Below are positions 1 through 5,411 of a DNA stretch of 6,127 nt, one piece after another. Position numbers and translations under genes: made by a program. A model generated the notes under the pieces. The model saw nothing but the letters and a program-made list of their open reading frames with translations. It did no database searches and was not told the origin of the DNA. Source of the stretch: Thermomicrobiales bacterium (GTDB lineage Bacteria; Chloroflexota; Chloroflexia; Thermomicrobiales; UBA6265); contig JAUJLY010000197.1 in assembly GCA_030447145.1 (NCBI GenBank), forward strand, positions 1-6,127, given 5' to 3'. Numbering within the stretch: position 1 is the stretch's first letter; each line of letters starts with the position of its first letter.

Positions 1-1
1 G

Positions 2-235
2 GCCGGTTACTCCATCGGTATTGCCTTTCCCCCGGATTGGAGCGAGGCCAAAACCCTGATGCTGCGCTCAGGTGAGGAGCGACTGCTGCAGTCGGGGATG
101 ATATTCCACTTGCTACCTGCTGTATTCGATTATGAAAAATTTGGTATTGGCGTCAGCGAGACGGTGCTTATTACGGATGACGGCTACGAAATCCTGACCG
201 ATCTGCCTCAGAGCATCCATGAGGTTACGGAGTGA
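2..235 (+). CDS. M24-family (ectoine hydrolase/creatinase-like) protein, C-terminal fragment
   Basis: This frame is open from the window edge to a TGA at 233-235 and encodes the last 77 residues of a pita-bread-fold M24 protein. The start lies outside the window. Visible landmarks are GYSIGIAFPPDW (residues 2-13 of the fragment), GMIFHLLP (32-39) and GVSETVLIT (50-58), which correspond to the last three conserved blocks of Xaa-Pro peptidases. In true metallopeptidases these blocks carry His and Glu metal or catalytic residues. Here they read Tyr3, Pro10, Leu38 and Ser52, so this half of the metal site is gone. That pattern, and the PPDW motif, fit the metal-free branch that includes ectoine hydrolase (EutD/DoeA). 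The next gene is an ornithine-cyclodeaminase homologue, as in ectoine clusters. The family call is firm. The exact substrate is inference, and other creatinase-like amidohydrolases are possible. Confidence 0.8.
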   Translation, partial: AGYSIGIAFPPDWSEAKTLMLRSGEERLLQSGMIFHLLPAVFDYEKFGIGVSETVLITDDGYEILTDLPQSIHEVTE

Positions 236-1221
236 AGGTTCGCATCCTCAACGAAGCGGACTGCCGGTCGGTTCTGACAATGGCGGACGCAATCGGGTTG
301 CAGGGCAAGGCCTTCGAGATGCTCTTCAACGGCCTGGCGGTAAATGGCCTGCGCAGCTATGCGACCTCGGAAGACCCCCCCGGACTGGCACTGTTCAACC
401 CTTGCTTTCTTGTTGGCGGTCGTGGATACGGCGTGAAATGTGTCTCCGATTTTTACAACAACGACGATCACGACGTTCCCCGTATGACGGCCACTATGAC
501 GCTTATGGATGGAGAGACTGGCGCGCCTCATACTTTTATGGAAGCGGGTTACCTGACCGACCTACGGACGGGAGCGGGTACCGGAGTAGCAGCTCAGTAC
601 CTCGCCCGCCGCGAGTCGCGCACATTGGCCGTCGTCGGCGCTGGTCGTGTGGCGAGATATCAAGTGGCTGCCCTGGCGTGCGTGCTTCCACTGGAGTCGG
701 TGAAGATCACTACGCGCACTCGGAGTAGAGGTGAGGACCTCGTTAACATTCTGCGGCGAGAGTTAGAGGCAGAGGTCTCGCTCGTCGATTCCCTCGAGGA
801 AGCGGTAACCGGTGCAGACATGGTCGTCTCGGCCACCACGGCGAAGTCGCCGGTGGTCAGGGGAGCGCTCCTTGAGCCGGGAACCTTCGTTGTCTCGGCG
901 GGGTCGGCGCTTCCAACCACGAGGGAACTGGATACCGAAACCATCCGACGAGCGGACCGGTGTTTCATTGATAGCCGGGTCGACTGCTTGAACGACGCCG
1001 GAGACTATTTGATTCCGGCTGAGGAGGGCGTCGTCCGTCTTGCGGACATCTTCGATATCGGCGCCGTCGTAGCCGGTGAGGCCCAAGGCCGATCCAACGA
1101 AAACGAAATTCTGGTTTACAAATCCGTCGGAGTTCCTATTCAAGATTTGATCACTGGCCAAGCAATCGCCGATCGGTGCCGTCGCGCTGATATCGGTTTC
1201 GAGACGGAGCTGCACCCATGA
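232..1221 (+). CDS. Ornithine cyclodeaminase / mu-crystallin family protein
   Basis: This 329-residue protein has the usual length for the family of NAD(P)-binding cyclodeaminases, alanine dehydrogenases and ketimine reductases, and is expected to be cytosolic. The GTG start overlaps the previous stop as GTGA, with GAGG at 221-224 seven bases upstream. It shows the substrate-side Lys69 (GVKCVSDF), the family signature TDLRTGAGTGVA (109-120), a Rossmann loop GAGRVA (136-141), VVSATTAKSP (198-207), a RELD motif (231-234) and a C-terminal VYKSVGVPIQDL block (295-306). Two usual positions differ. The loop normally reads G-x-G-x-Q-A and has Val140 in place of Gln. The stretch aligned to the GGD motif of ornithine cyclodeaminase reads GSA, so its catalytic Asp appears to be Ala226. 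The protein is therefore probably not a true ornithine cyclodeaminase. An EutC-like role in ectoine-type catabolism, or an imine reductase or amino-acid dehydrogenase role, is likelier. Confidence 0.9.
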   Translation: MKVRILNEADCRSVLTMADAIGLQGKAFEMLFNGLAVNGLRSYATSEDPPGLALFNPCFLVGGRGYGVKCVSDFYNNDDHDVPRMTATMTLMDGETGAPHTFMEAGYLTDLRTGAGTGVAAQYLARRESRTLAVVGAGRVARYQVAALACVLPLESVKITTRTRSRGEDLVNILRRELEAEVSLVDSLEEAVTGADMVVSATTAKSPVVRGALLEPGTFVVSAGSALPTTRELDTETIRRADRCFIDSRVDCLNDAGDYLIPAEEGVVRLADIFDIGAVVAGEAQGRSNENEILVYKSVGVPIQDLITGQAIADRCRRADIGFETELHP

Positions 1222-1667
1222 GGTTTTCAATGCCAGATGCTACGACGCGTCGCCGCATTTTCGACAATACTGACTTTGAAGCCCGGATTGGTTACGCACG
1301 GGCGGTGGTGACAGGCCCATGGGTCCATCTCGCTGGAACGACGGGCCTTGACTACACCGCTTGGGAACTCCCGGAGGGAGTCATCGCTCAGGCTACGCAG
1401 TGCTTGCGAAACGTTGAGCACACGTTGCAGCGGGCCGGTGCCGCCTGGGAGGACGTAGTGGTGGTGCGCTACATCTTCGCGAACGCAGAAGATTTCGAGC
1501 CTTGCTGGCCGCTCTTTCGCGAGCGTTTAGGTCACGTGCGTCCCGCGGCCACGATGTTTGTCGCTGAGCTTGCGAATCCGCGCGTGCTCTTCGAGATGGA
1601 GGTGACGGCATACATAGGTCGGGGCTCGGCCGACGCAGAACAGGAGGCTGAGGCCACTGAGGACTAG
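1218..1667 (+). CDS. RidA/YjgF/YER057c/UK114-superfamily protein
   Basis: This 149-residue protein has the small trimeric chorismate-mutase-like RidA fold. Classical members hydrolyse reactive enamine/imine intermediates released by PLP enzymes. Landmarks are WVHLAGTTGLD (35-45), a helix with ATQCLRNVEHTLQRAGA (59-75), VVVRYIFA (81-88), the block HVRPAATMFVAELANP (106-121) and FEMEVTAYI (125-133). In E. coli RidA the residue after Pro-Ala in that block is the essential Arg105. Here it is Ala111, and the loop is one residue shorter, so classical imine deamination is not expected. The C-terminus carries an acidic tail, about residues 136-149. The ATG overlaps the upstream stop as ATGA, with GGAG at 1206-1209 eight bases away. 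The in-frame ATG at 1230 is less well placed. The context suggests a partner in handling amine or imine intermediates, possibly a non-canonical Rid subgroup. Confidence 0.9.
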   Translation: MRFSMPDATTRRRIFDNTDFEARIGYARAVVTGPWVHLAGTTGLDYTAWELPEGVIAQATQCLRNVEHTLQRAGAAWEDVVVVRYIFANAEDFEPCWPLFRERLGHVRPAATMFVAELANPRVLFEMEVTAYIGRGSADAEQEAEATED

Positions 1668-1678
1668 ATAACTGCAAC

Positions 1679-1700
1679 GGTGACGACAGTCATCGTCGCC
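1679..1700 (+). other. Intergenic stem-loop before the binding-protein gene
   Basis: GGTGACGA (1679-1686) can pair with TCGTCGCC (1693-1700) as RNA: eight pairs with one G-U and a six-base loop. It lies in the 70-bp gap between the RidA-like gene and the substrate-binding gene. No run of T follows, so it is not a classical intrinsic terminator. It could mark an mRNA processing site or give modest attenuation. The pairing is visible in the sequence, the function is unknown, and a structure of this size can arise by chance. No convincing promoter hexamers were seen in the rest of this gap. Confidence 0.4.
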
Positions 1701-1737
1701 AAGTCAACCGGCACATCGACGGTACAGGAGCTGAGGA

Positions 1738-2799
1738 ATGGAAAAACAAGGAAAATCTCTCTGGCGCTGGCGCTCCATCTCGGTCGTTAGCTGCCTTCTA
1801 GCTCTCACGGCGTGTGCGTCGGATAGCGGTAGTGTCAGTGGGGGCGAGCAGGCCACCCAGGCGGGCACGGCGCAAGACGAGACGACGCCAGACGAAGCAG
1901 CCGGAGGAGACCCGGCCACGGTTCGCATCGCAACAGCTGTGGACAAGTACTACGGGTATATGCCCGTTATCGCTCACGAGACGCTGGGAACGTTCGATGA
2001 CCTCGATGTCGAGATCGAGGTGGTCTCTGGTACCACGCCGACGATGGGACAAATTCTGGCTGGCGGCGATGCTGACCTCGCCCTCGCATTCGCGCCCGCT
2101 ATCGTCAGCTTCGCGGAGTCCGGCGTCCCCGTTGAGCTGACGGCGAAGGTTCTCGGACCGTGGGGCAGCTACATGATTGTAAGCAGTAAAGGCAATTACG
2201 CCGGAGCCAGTAGCATCGAAGAGCTCAAGGGCGCCAACTTCGGTATCACGGGGGAGGGCTCGCCAGGTAACTATATCATGGCTGAGTACGCTGAGGAGCT
2301 CGGCTGGTCGAAGGGCGACTACCGCGAAACCGCATTGGGGGACGTGGGGTCCTTGTTCGCCGCCCTTACGAGCGGCAGCATTGATGCCCTGATCTGGGCC
2401 GCTGATCAGGCCTACGCTATGGAGGCGGAGGGAGTGGCGACGTACTTCGCGTTGCCGGACCGCAGGCCCAACGTTCTGCAGGCGTTCGGTGTAACGACCG
2501 AGTTTGTCGAAAAGCACCCGGATCTGGTGAAGGACATTTTGGAGGCGTACTTCTCCAAGGTCGAAGAGCTGCAGGGCAACCCCGAGCCCTTCATCAATGT
2601 CCTGGTTGACGAATGGGGCATGGATCGAGCAATCGCGGAGAGCCTTGCGGAAAACCAGCTCCCAGACCTCGACACCGAAGGGCTCATCACAGACGAGGAG
2701 CTCGAGGGAGTTGCTCAGACCGTGCCGTTCATCGCTGGGCGTCCGGATTCAGACCCCCCGGACATCCAGCTGTACTACACGCCTTGGACTGAACTGTGA
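1738..2799 (+). CDS. ABC transporter substrate-binding lipoprotein, NMT1/SsuA/TauA type
   Basis: This 353-residue extracytoplasmic solute receptor is predicted to be membrane-anchored. The N-terminus has a basic segment (K3-R12), a hydrophobic stretch (13-25) and the lipobox LTAC with Cys26 as the lipidation site. A low-complexity acidic linker follows, roughly 27-60, as is common in Gram-positive lipoproteins. The two-lobed periplasmic-binding fold starts at VRIAT (62-66). Family features include MGQILAGGDADLALAFAPA (103-121), SIEELKGANFGITGEGSPG (159-177), LTSGSIDALIWA (210-221) and FVEKHPDLVKDILEAY (256-271), typical of NMT1/SsuA/TauA receptors for sulfonates, thiamine precursors and other small nitrogen compounds. 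The ATG has AGGAG (1726-1730) seven bases upstream, the clearest ribosome-binding site in the window. The ligand cannot be read from sequence. The neighbours point to an amino-acid-like or N-heterocyclic compound. Confidence 0.93.
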   Translation: MEKQGKSLWRWRSISVVSCLLALTACASDSGSVSGGEQATQAGTAQDETTPDEAAGGDPATVRIATAVDKYYGYMPVIAHETLGTFDDLDVEIEVVSGTTPTMGQILAGGDADLALAFAPAIVSFAESGVPVELTAKVLGPWGSYMIVSSKGNYAGASSIEELKGANFGITGEGSPGNYIMAEYAEELGWSKGDYRETALGDVGSLFAALTSGSIDALIWAADQAYAMEAEGVATYFALPDRRPNVLQAFGVTTEFVEKHPDLVKDILEAYFSKVEELQGNPEPFINVLVDEWGMDRAIAESLAENQLPDLDTEGLITDEELEGVAQTVPFIAGRPDSDPPDIQLYYTPWTEL

Positions 2800-3704
2800 G
2801 TGGTAGGGAGCGTCATGAAGCGCCGGGCATGGATGCCCGTCCTCATGACGCTCCCACGGGCCGCGACCGCACCTCGCCTCTCGGTGGTCGCGGCCCGGCC
2901 GGATCGGCACGGGAGGGCCGGCCACAACGGTTGTTCCGGCGGTCGAATGTCTCATCAGCGTGGATCACGTTTGGCCTTCTCGGTGCGGTGTTGGGTGCAT
3001 GGGAGACATCGGTCGCGGTCGGCGCTTTAGACGGCCGGTTTTTGCCTCCACCATCGCGGGTCGCGTCCGGCATCATCGCGCTCTCCGGAGAATCAGCAGT
3101 CCGGACGGCACTCGCTCAGACGGCTTATGCGCTTGCAGTGAGCTTCGCCATTGGCACCGCCGTCGGGCTGTTGATAGGCATGTTGCTGGGGATGAATCGG
3201 TTGCTCCGGGACGCGTTCTTGCCTCTGGTGATCCAACTCCTAGGCATCCCAAAATCGGTTTTCCTCCCGCTCTTTATCCTTGCGTTCGGGCTGGGGCACG
3301 GCCCTGGAATCGCCTTCGGCGTACTCTTGAGCTCGATTCAAGTGATCATAAACGTCGTAGGTGCAATCGACTCCATCGACACGGTCCACTACCAGGTCGC
3401 GAGAGCCTACGGCGCGTCCCGATTCAGCACGTTCAGAAATGTCATTCTCCCGGGTGCCGCCCCCGGCATATTCGCAGGTATGTGGCACGGCATACGTAAT
3501 GCGTTCGTGGGAGTGGTAGTCGCGCAGCTCTTCGTGTCTAGCATCGGCGTGGGGTACCTGGTGCGGTCCTATACCGCTACTTTCCGTATCGCGGACGCTC
3601 TGGCGCTGATCTTTTTCGTCGCATTCGTGGTGATTCTGGTTGGTAATGCCTGGGGAGTGCTTGAGCGCCGAATATCCCGCTGGCGCGAACCCCTAGGTGG
3701 ATAA
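2796..3704 (+). CDS. ABC transporter permease, SsuC/TauC family (BPD_transp_1), first of two
   Basis: This is an inner-membrane subunit of the importer, 302 residues if begun at the GTG that overlaps the previous stop (GTGA). Probable membrane segments are at about 56-77, 108-132, 140-166, 169-191, 225-256 and 267-289. The cytoplasmic EAA loop that docks the ATPase is YQVARAYGASRF...ILPGAAPGIFAGM (199-229). FLPPPSRV (82-89) after the first segment is typical of this family. The start is doubtful. Residues 1-50 form a hydrophilic, Arg/Gly/Pro-rich tail encoded by two large inverted repeats. GTG 2796 has no good ribosome-binding site, and neither does the in-frame ATG at 2829. TTG 2931 (codon 46) would give a 257-residue protein beginning shortly before segment one, and GGGAGGG at 2911-2917 lies 13 bases upstream. 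The domain call is firm and the 5' end is not. Confidence 0.9.
   Translation: MSGRERHEAPGMDARPHDAPTGRDRTSPLGGRGPAGSAREGRPQRLFRRSNVSSAWITFGLLGAVLGAWETSVAVGALDGRFLPPPSRVASGIIALSGESAVRTALAQTAYALAVSFAIGTAVGLLIGMLLGMNRLLRDAFLPLVIQLLGIPKSVFLPLFILAFGLGHGPGIAFGVLLSSIQVIINVVGAIDSIDTVHYQVARAYGASRFSTFRNVILPGAAPGIFAGMWHGIRNAFVGVVVAQLFVSSIGVGYLVRSYTATFRIADALALIFFVAFVVILVGNAWGVLERRISRWREPLGG
2806..2855 (+). repeat. Long perfect inverted repeat with nested hairpin, just after the binding-protein stop
   Basis: GGGAGCGTCATGA (2806-2818) is the exact reverse complement of TCATGACGCTCCC (2843-2855), a 13-bp perfect stem. Inside it CGGGCAT (2824-2830) pairs with ATGCCCG (2833-2839), separated from the outer stem by a small internal loop. 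The structure begins six bases after the stop codon of the binding-protein gene (2797-2799). No T-run follows. Hairpins without a U-tract have been proposed as terminators or mRNA-stabilising ends in actinobacteria, and hairpins at this position commonly set the higher level of a binding protein relative to its permease. The structure is seen directly and the role is inference. Confidence 0.85.
2857..2897 (+). repeat. Second perfect inverted repeat, tandem to the first
   Basis: CGGGCCGCGACC (2857-2868) is the exact reverse complement of GGTCGCGGCCCG (2886-2897): a 12-bp, very GC-rich stem around a 17-base loop. It starts one base after the previous inverted repeat ends. A weaker 6-bp pairing, GGCCGG (2897-2902) with CCGGCC (2918-2923), follows directly. 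Two strong stems in tandem in a region nominally inside a membrane-protein reading frame suggest that the RNA structure, and not the peptide, is the selected element. Confidence 0.8.
2911..2917 (+). promoter_or_regulatory. Candidate ribosome-binding site for an internal permease start
   Basis: GGGAGGG is a strong purine-rich match to the anti-Shine-Dalgarno sequence, 13 bases before an in-frame TTG (2931) that would start the permease just ahead of its first membrane segment. The spacing is longer than ideal, and the site overlaps the loop and arm of a weak inverted repeat. It competes with the overlapping GTG at 2796 as the true translation start. Confidence 0.35.
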
Positions 3705-3760
3705 CTCGTTCGTCCACTGCTTCACGTTGAATTGATTGCACTTTTCCGAAGGACGGCCTC

Positions 3761-4534
3761 GTGACGCTGAAGGTGCAAGACCTCGACATTATCTATCCGG
3801 TTGACGGAGGAGATTTGGTTGCGTGCCAAAACATATCCCTCAGTGTTCAGCCCGGAGAATTTGTCACCGTCATTGGCCCGAGTGGATGCGGTAAGTCAAC
3901 CCTATTGCATGCGATGGGGGGAATGCTCCGTCCGACGCGTGGAACAGTCGAGGCTGACGGAACGGTGATCACTGGACCCGATCCGCGCAAGGCGGCGTTC
4001 GTGTTCCAGGATTACTCGCTGTTGCCGTGGAAGACCGTCATCCAAAACGTGGAAATTGGGCTGATTTTTGCGGGCTCTACAAAAAAGGATGCGCGTCGGA
4101 TCGCCGTGGAAAAGCTAGAAAGGGTCGGATTAGCAGGGTATCGCGACATGTACCCGCGGCAACTGTCTGGAGGCATGCAGCAGCGTGTAGCGGTGGCTCG
4201 AGCGCTCGCTCTGGAGCCGGAGTACCTTCTTATGGACGAACCATTCGGCGCTCTTGACGAGCAGACTAGGCGCGCCCTCGGCGTCGACCTTGGCGAACGC
4301 CTGTCAAAAAGTGGCCGCGGCGTCGTGCTCATCACTCACAGCCTTGAAGAAGCAGTCTATTGGGCGGACCGAGTAATCGTGCTCTCTTCCCGCCCGGGGA
4401 GGATCGTGAAAGAAATCCAAGTTCACGGTGACCGTCCTCGCCCCCTCGAATTTATGACAACCGAAGGGTTCACCGAGGTCCGAGCGGAACTGTTCTCGCT
4501 CATCGAGTCAGGGTCGAGTCAGGAAATAGCATGA
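3761..4534 (+). CDS. ABC transporter ATP-binding protein, SsuB/TauB family
   Basis: This 257-residue cytosolic ATPase would power the importer encoded around it. All nucleotide-binding motifs are intact: Walker A GPSGCGKST (39-47), Q-loop Gln83 (VFQDYSLLPW), signature LSGGMQQR (135-142), Walker B YLLMDEP (155-161) with catalytic Glu160, D-loop ALD (164-166) and switch His193 (ITHSLEEAVYWADR). VFQDYSLLPW and SLEEAVYWADR are typical of the nitrate/sulfonate/taurine importer ATPases. The GTG start has GAAGGA (3748-3753) seven bases upstream. The 56-bp gap to the preceding permease shows no convincing promoter. The gene overlaps the second permease by 4 bp (ATGA), so translation of the two is probably coupled. 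The family is certain and the transported substrate is not known. Confidence 0.96.
   Translation: MTLKVQDLDIIYPVDGGDLVACQNISLSVQPGEFVTVIGPSGCGKSTLLHAMGGMLRPTRGTVEADGTVITGPDPRKAAFVFQDYSLLPWKTVIQNVEIGLIFAGSTKKDARRIAVEKLERVGLAGYRDMYPRQLSGGMQQRVAVARALALEPEYLLMDEPFGALDEQTRRALGVDLGERLSKSGRGVVLITHSLEEAVYWADRVIVLSSRPGRIVKEIQVHGDRPRPLEFMTTEGFTEVRAELFSLIESGSSQEIA
4503..4524 (+). repeat. Two-copy 11-bp tandem repeat at the ATPase 3' end
   Basis: TCGAGTCAGGG (4503-4513) is followed at once by TCGAGTCAGGA (4514-4524), identical except for the last base. Since 11 is not a multiple of three, the copies are read in different frames and encode the variable C-terminal tail of the ATPase. The second copy ends in AGGA, which serves as the ribosome-binding site of the next permease, six bases before its ATG. 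It looks like a local slippage duplication. Confidence 0.7.
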
Positions 4535-5316
4535 ATGCCGCCGACCGCAGCCATCACCGGAGATGGTTCTCCCTCAGCCGGCGCTTCCAAATTCGCCTCC
4601 TGCAAACCGGGGTCATGGCCCTTGTAGTACTGTTGTGGGCCGGTGCTAGCCATTTTGGCTACGCTTCGCCGTTGGTCTTACCTCCGCCTACTGTGGTCCT
4701 TCGTGAGCTCGTCGGCGTCATCGTTCTGCCCTCCGTGTGGGGCGCGGCTTGGGTGACTACCTACTCAATTCTTCTGGCTTTTGGCCTGGCGTCCGGTATA
4801 GGCACCCTGCTGGGCTTCATTTTCAGCCGAAACCGCAAGCTAGCTGACGGCGTGACACCGTTGCTCGCTTGGGGTTATGTGTTTCCGTTTGCCCTGCTCT
4901 ATCCGTTATTTATTTTGTGGTTCGGTGCCGGACCAGCTTCAAAAGTCGCCTATGCGCTCGCCAATGCCGTTTTCCCGATTGCATTCAACACGATGCGGGG
5001 CCTGAGCAGCATCGACAGAAAGTTCCTAGCAATTGGTCAGGCGTTTGGCGCGTCGAGGTGGCAAATTGACTGGCACATTAAGCTTGGCGCGGCGTGGCCC
5101 ATGATCCTTTCCGGTCTGCGCATTGGAGCAGGGATGGCTACGGTCACGGTCGTTCTTGGGGAAGTTCTAGGAGCGGATCGCGGCCTTGGGCACGCCATCC
5201 AGCAAGCCGTGAACACGTTCCGCATTCCGCGCTCCTATGCGTTGATTTTGATCACTATGGCGGTGACGGGTGGATTGCTTTGGGGCATGGAGAGGCTGTT
5301 GCAAAGCAACAAATAG
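4531..5316 (+). CDS. ABC transporter permease, SsuC/TauC family (BPD_transp_1), second of two
   Basis: This 261-residue inner-membrane subunit is clearly distinct in sequence from the permease upstream, so the importer is probably a heterodimer of two permeases with two copies of the shared ATPase. Likely membrane segments are at about 23-43, 73-98, 108-132, 136-157, 192-214 and 237-257. The family motif LVLPPPTVVLREL (48-60) follows the first segment. The EAA loop is LAIGQAFGASRWQIDWHIKLGAAWPMI (166-192). The ATG overlaps the ATPase stop as ATGA, with AGGA at 4521-4524. The N-terminus is short and basic (H8-R22) with no export signal, as expected for a multi-pass protein. Nothing in it is truncated. 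The next gene follows after 95 bp. Confidence 0.93.
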   Translation: MNAADRSHHRRWFSLSRRFQIRLLQTGVMALVVLLWAGASHFGYASPLVLPPPTVVLRELVGVIVLPSVWGAAWVTTYSILLAFGLASGIGTLLGFIFSRNRKLADGVTPLLAWGYVFPFALLYPLFILWFGAGPASKVAYALANAVFPIAFNTMRGLSSIDRKFLAIGQAFGASRWQIDWHIKLGAAWPMILSGLRIGAGMATVTVVLGEVLGADRGLGHAIQQAVNTFRIPRSYALILITMAVTGGLLWGMERLLQSNK

Positions 5317-5324
5317 GCCTGACA

Positions 5325-5352
5325 GGATCTCGACAGAGCTTACCGGATCTCG
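5325..5352. repeat. Direct repeat pair GGATCTCG, 20-bp period
   Basis: GGATCTCG occurs at 5325-5332 and again at 5345-5352, a start-to-start distance of 20 bp, close to two helical turns. Both lie in the 95-bp gap between the second permease and the aminotransferase. The same gap has a small inverted repeat, GGGAG (5367-5371) with CTCCC (5377-5381). Either could be a regulator-binding or weak structural element. The evidence is only the pattern, and chance is a real alternative. Confidence 0.3.
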
Positions 5353-5411
5353 CCGCCGAGGTGTGCGGGAGTAACTCTCCCTCAAAGCTACTGCAGAAAG
5401 AAGACGAACGT

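Noticed and set aside
219..728. Plus-strand open frame of 169 codons inside the cyclodeaminase-family gene
   Set aside because: Arg/Ser/Gly-rich nonsense-type composition, fully overlapping a gene with clear family motifs in another frame.
1798..2517. Long open frame on the minus strand (239 codons) opposite the receptor gene
   Set aside because: Its translation shows no domain or signal, and it lies wholly antisense to a well-supported lipoprotein. It is a by-product of GC-rich codon use.
2897..2923. GGCCGG/CCGGCC six-base inverted pair as a third hairpin
   Set aside because: Short, low-complexity GC pairing in a very GC-rich stretch, overlapping the second repeat. Noted only as a possible minor addition.
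2960..3499. Plus-strand open frame of 179 codons inside the first permease
   Set aside because: It is rich in Arg and Cys and has no recognisable domain, while the overlapping frame has the membrane segments and the EAA loop.
3697..3717. GTGGA/TCCAC inverted repeat around the first permease stop
   Set aside because: Only five pairs with an 11-base loop and no T-run, so too weak to call a terminator.
3727..3732. TTGAAT as a possible -35 promoter element before the ATPase gene
   Set aside because: No acceptable -10 hexamer at proper spacing, and the operon context does not require a promoter here.
5094..5411. Upstream extension of the aminotransferase frame into the second permease
   Set aside because: The 106 extra codons overlap the permease's last membrane segments and look non-coding. 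ATG 5412 gives a family-like N-terminus.
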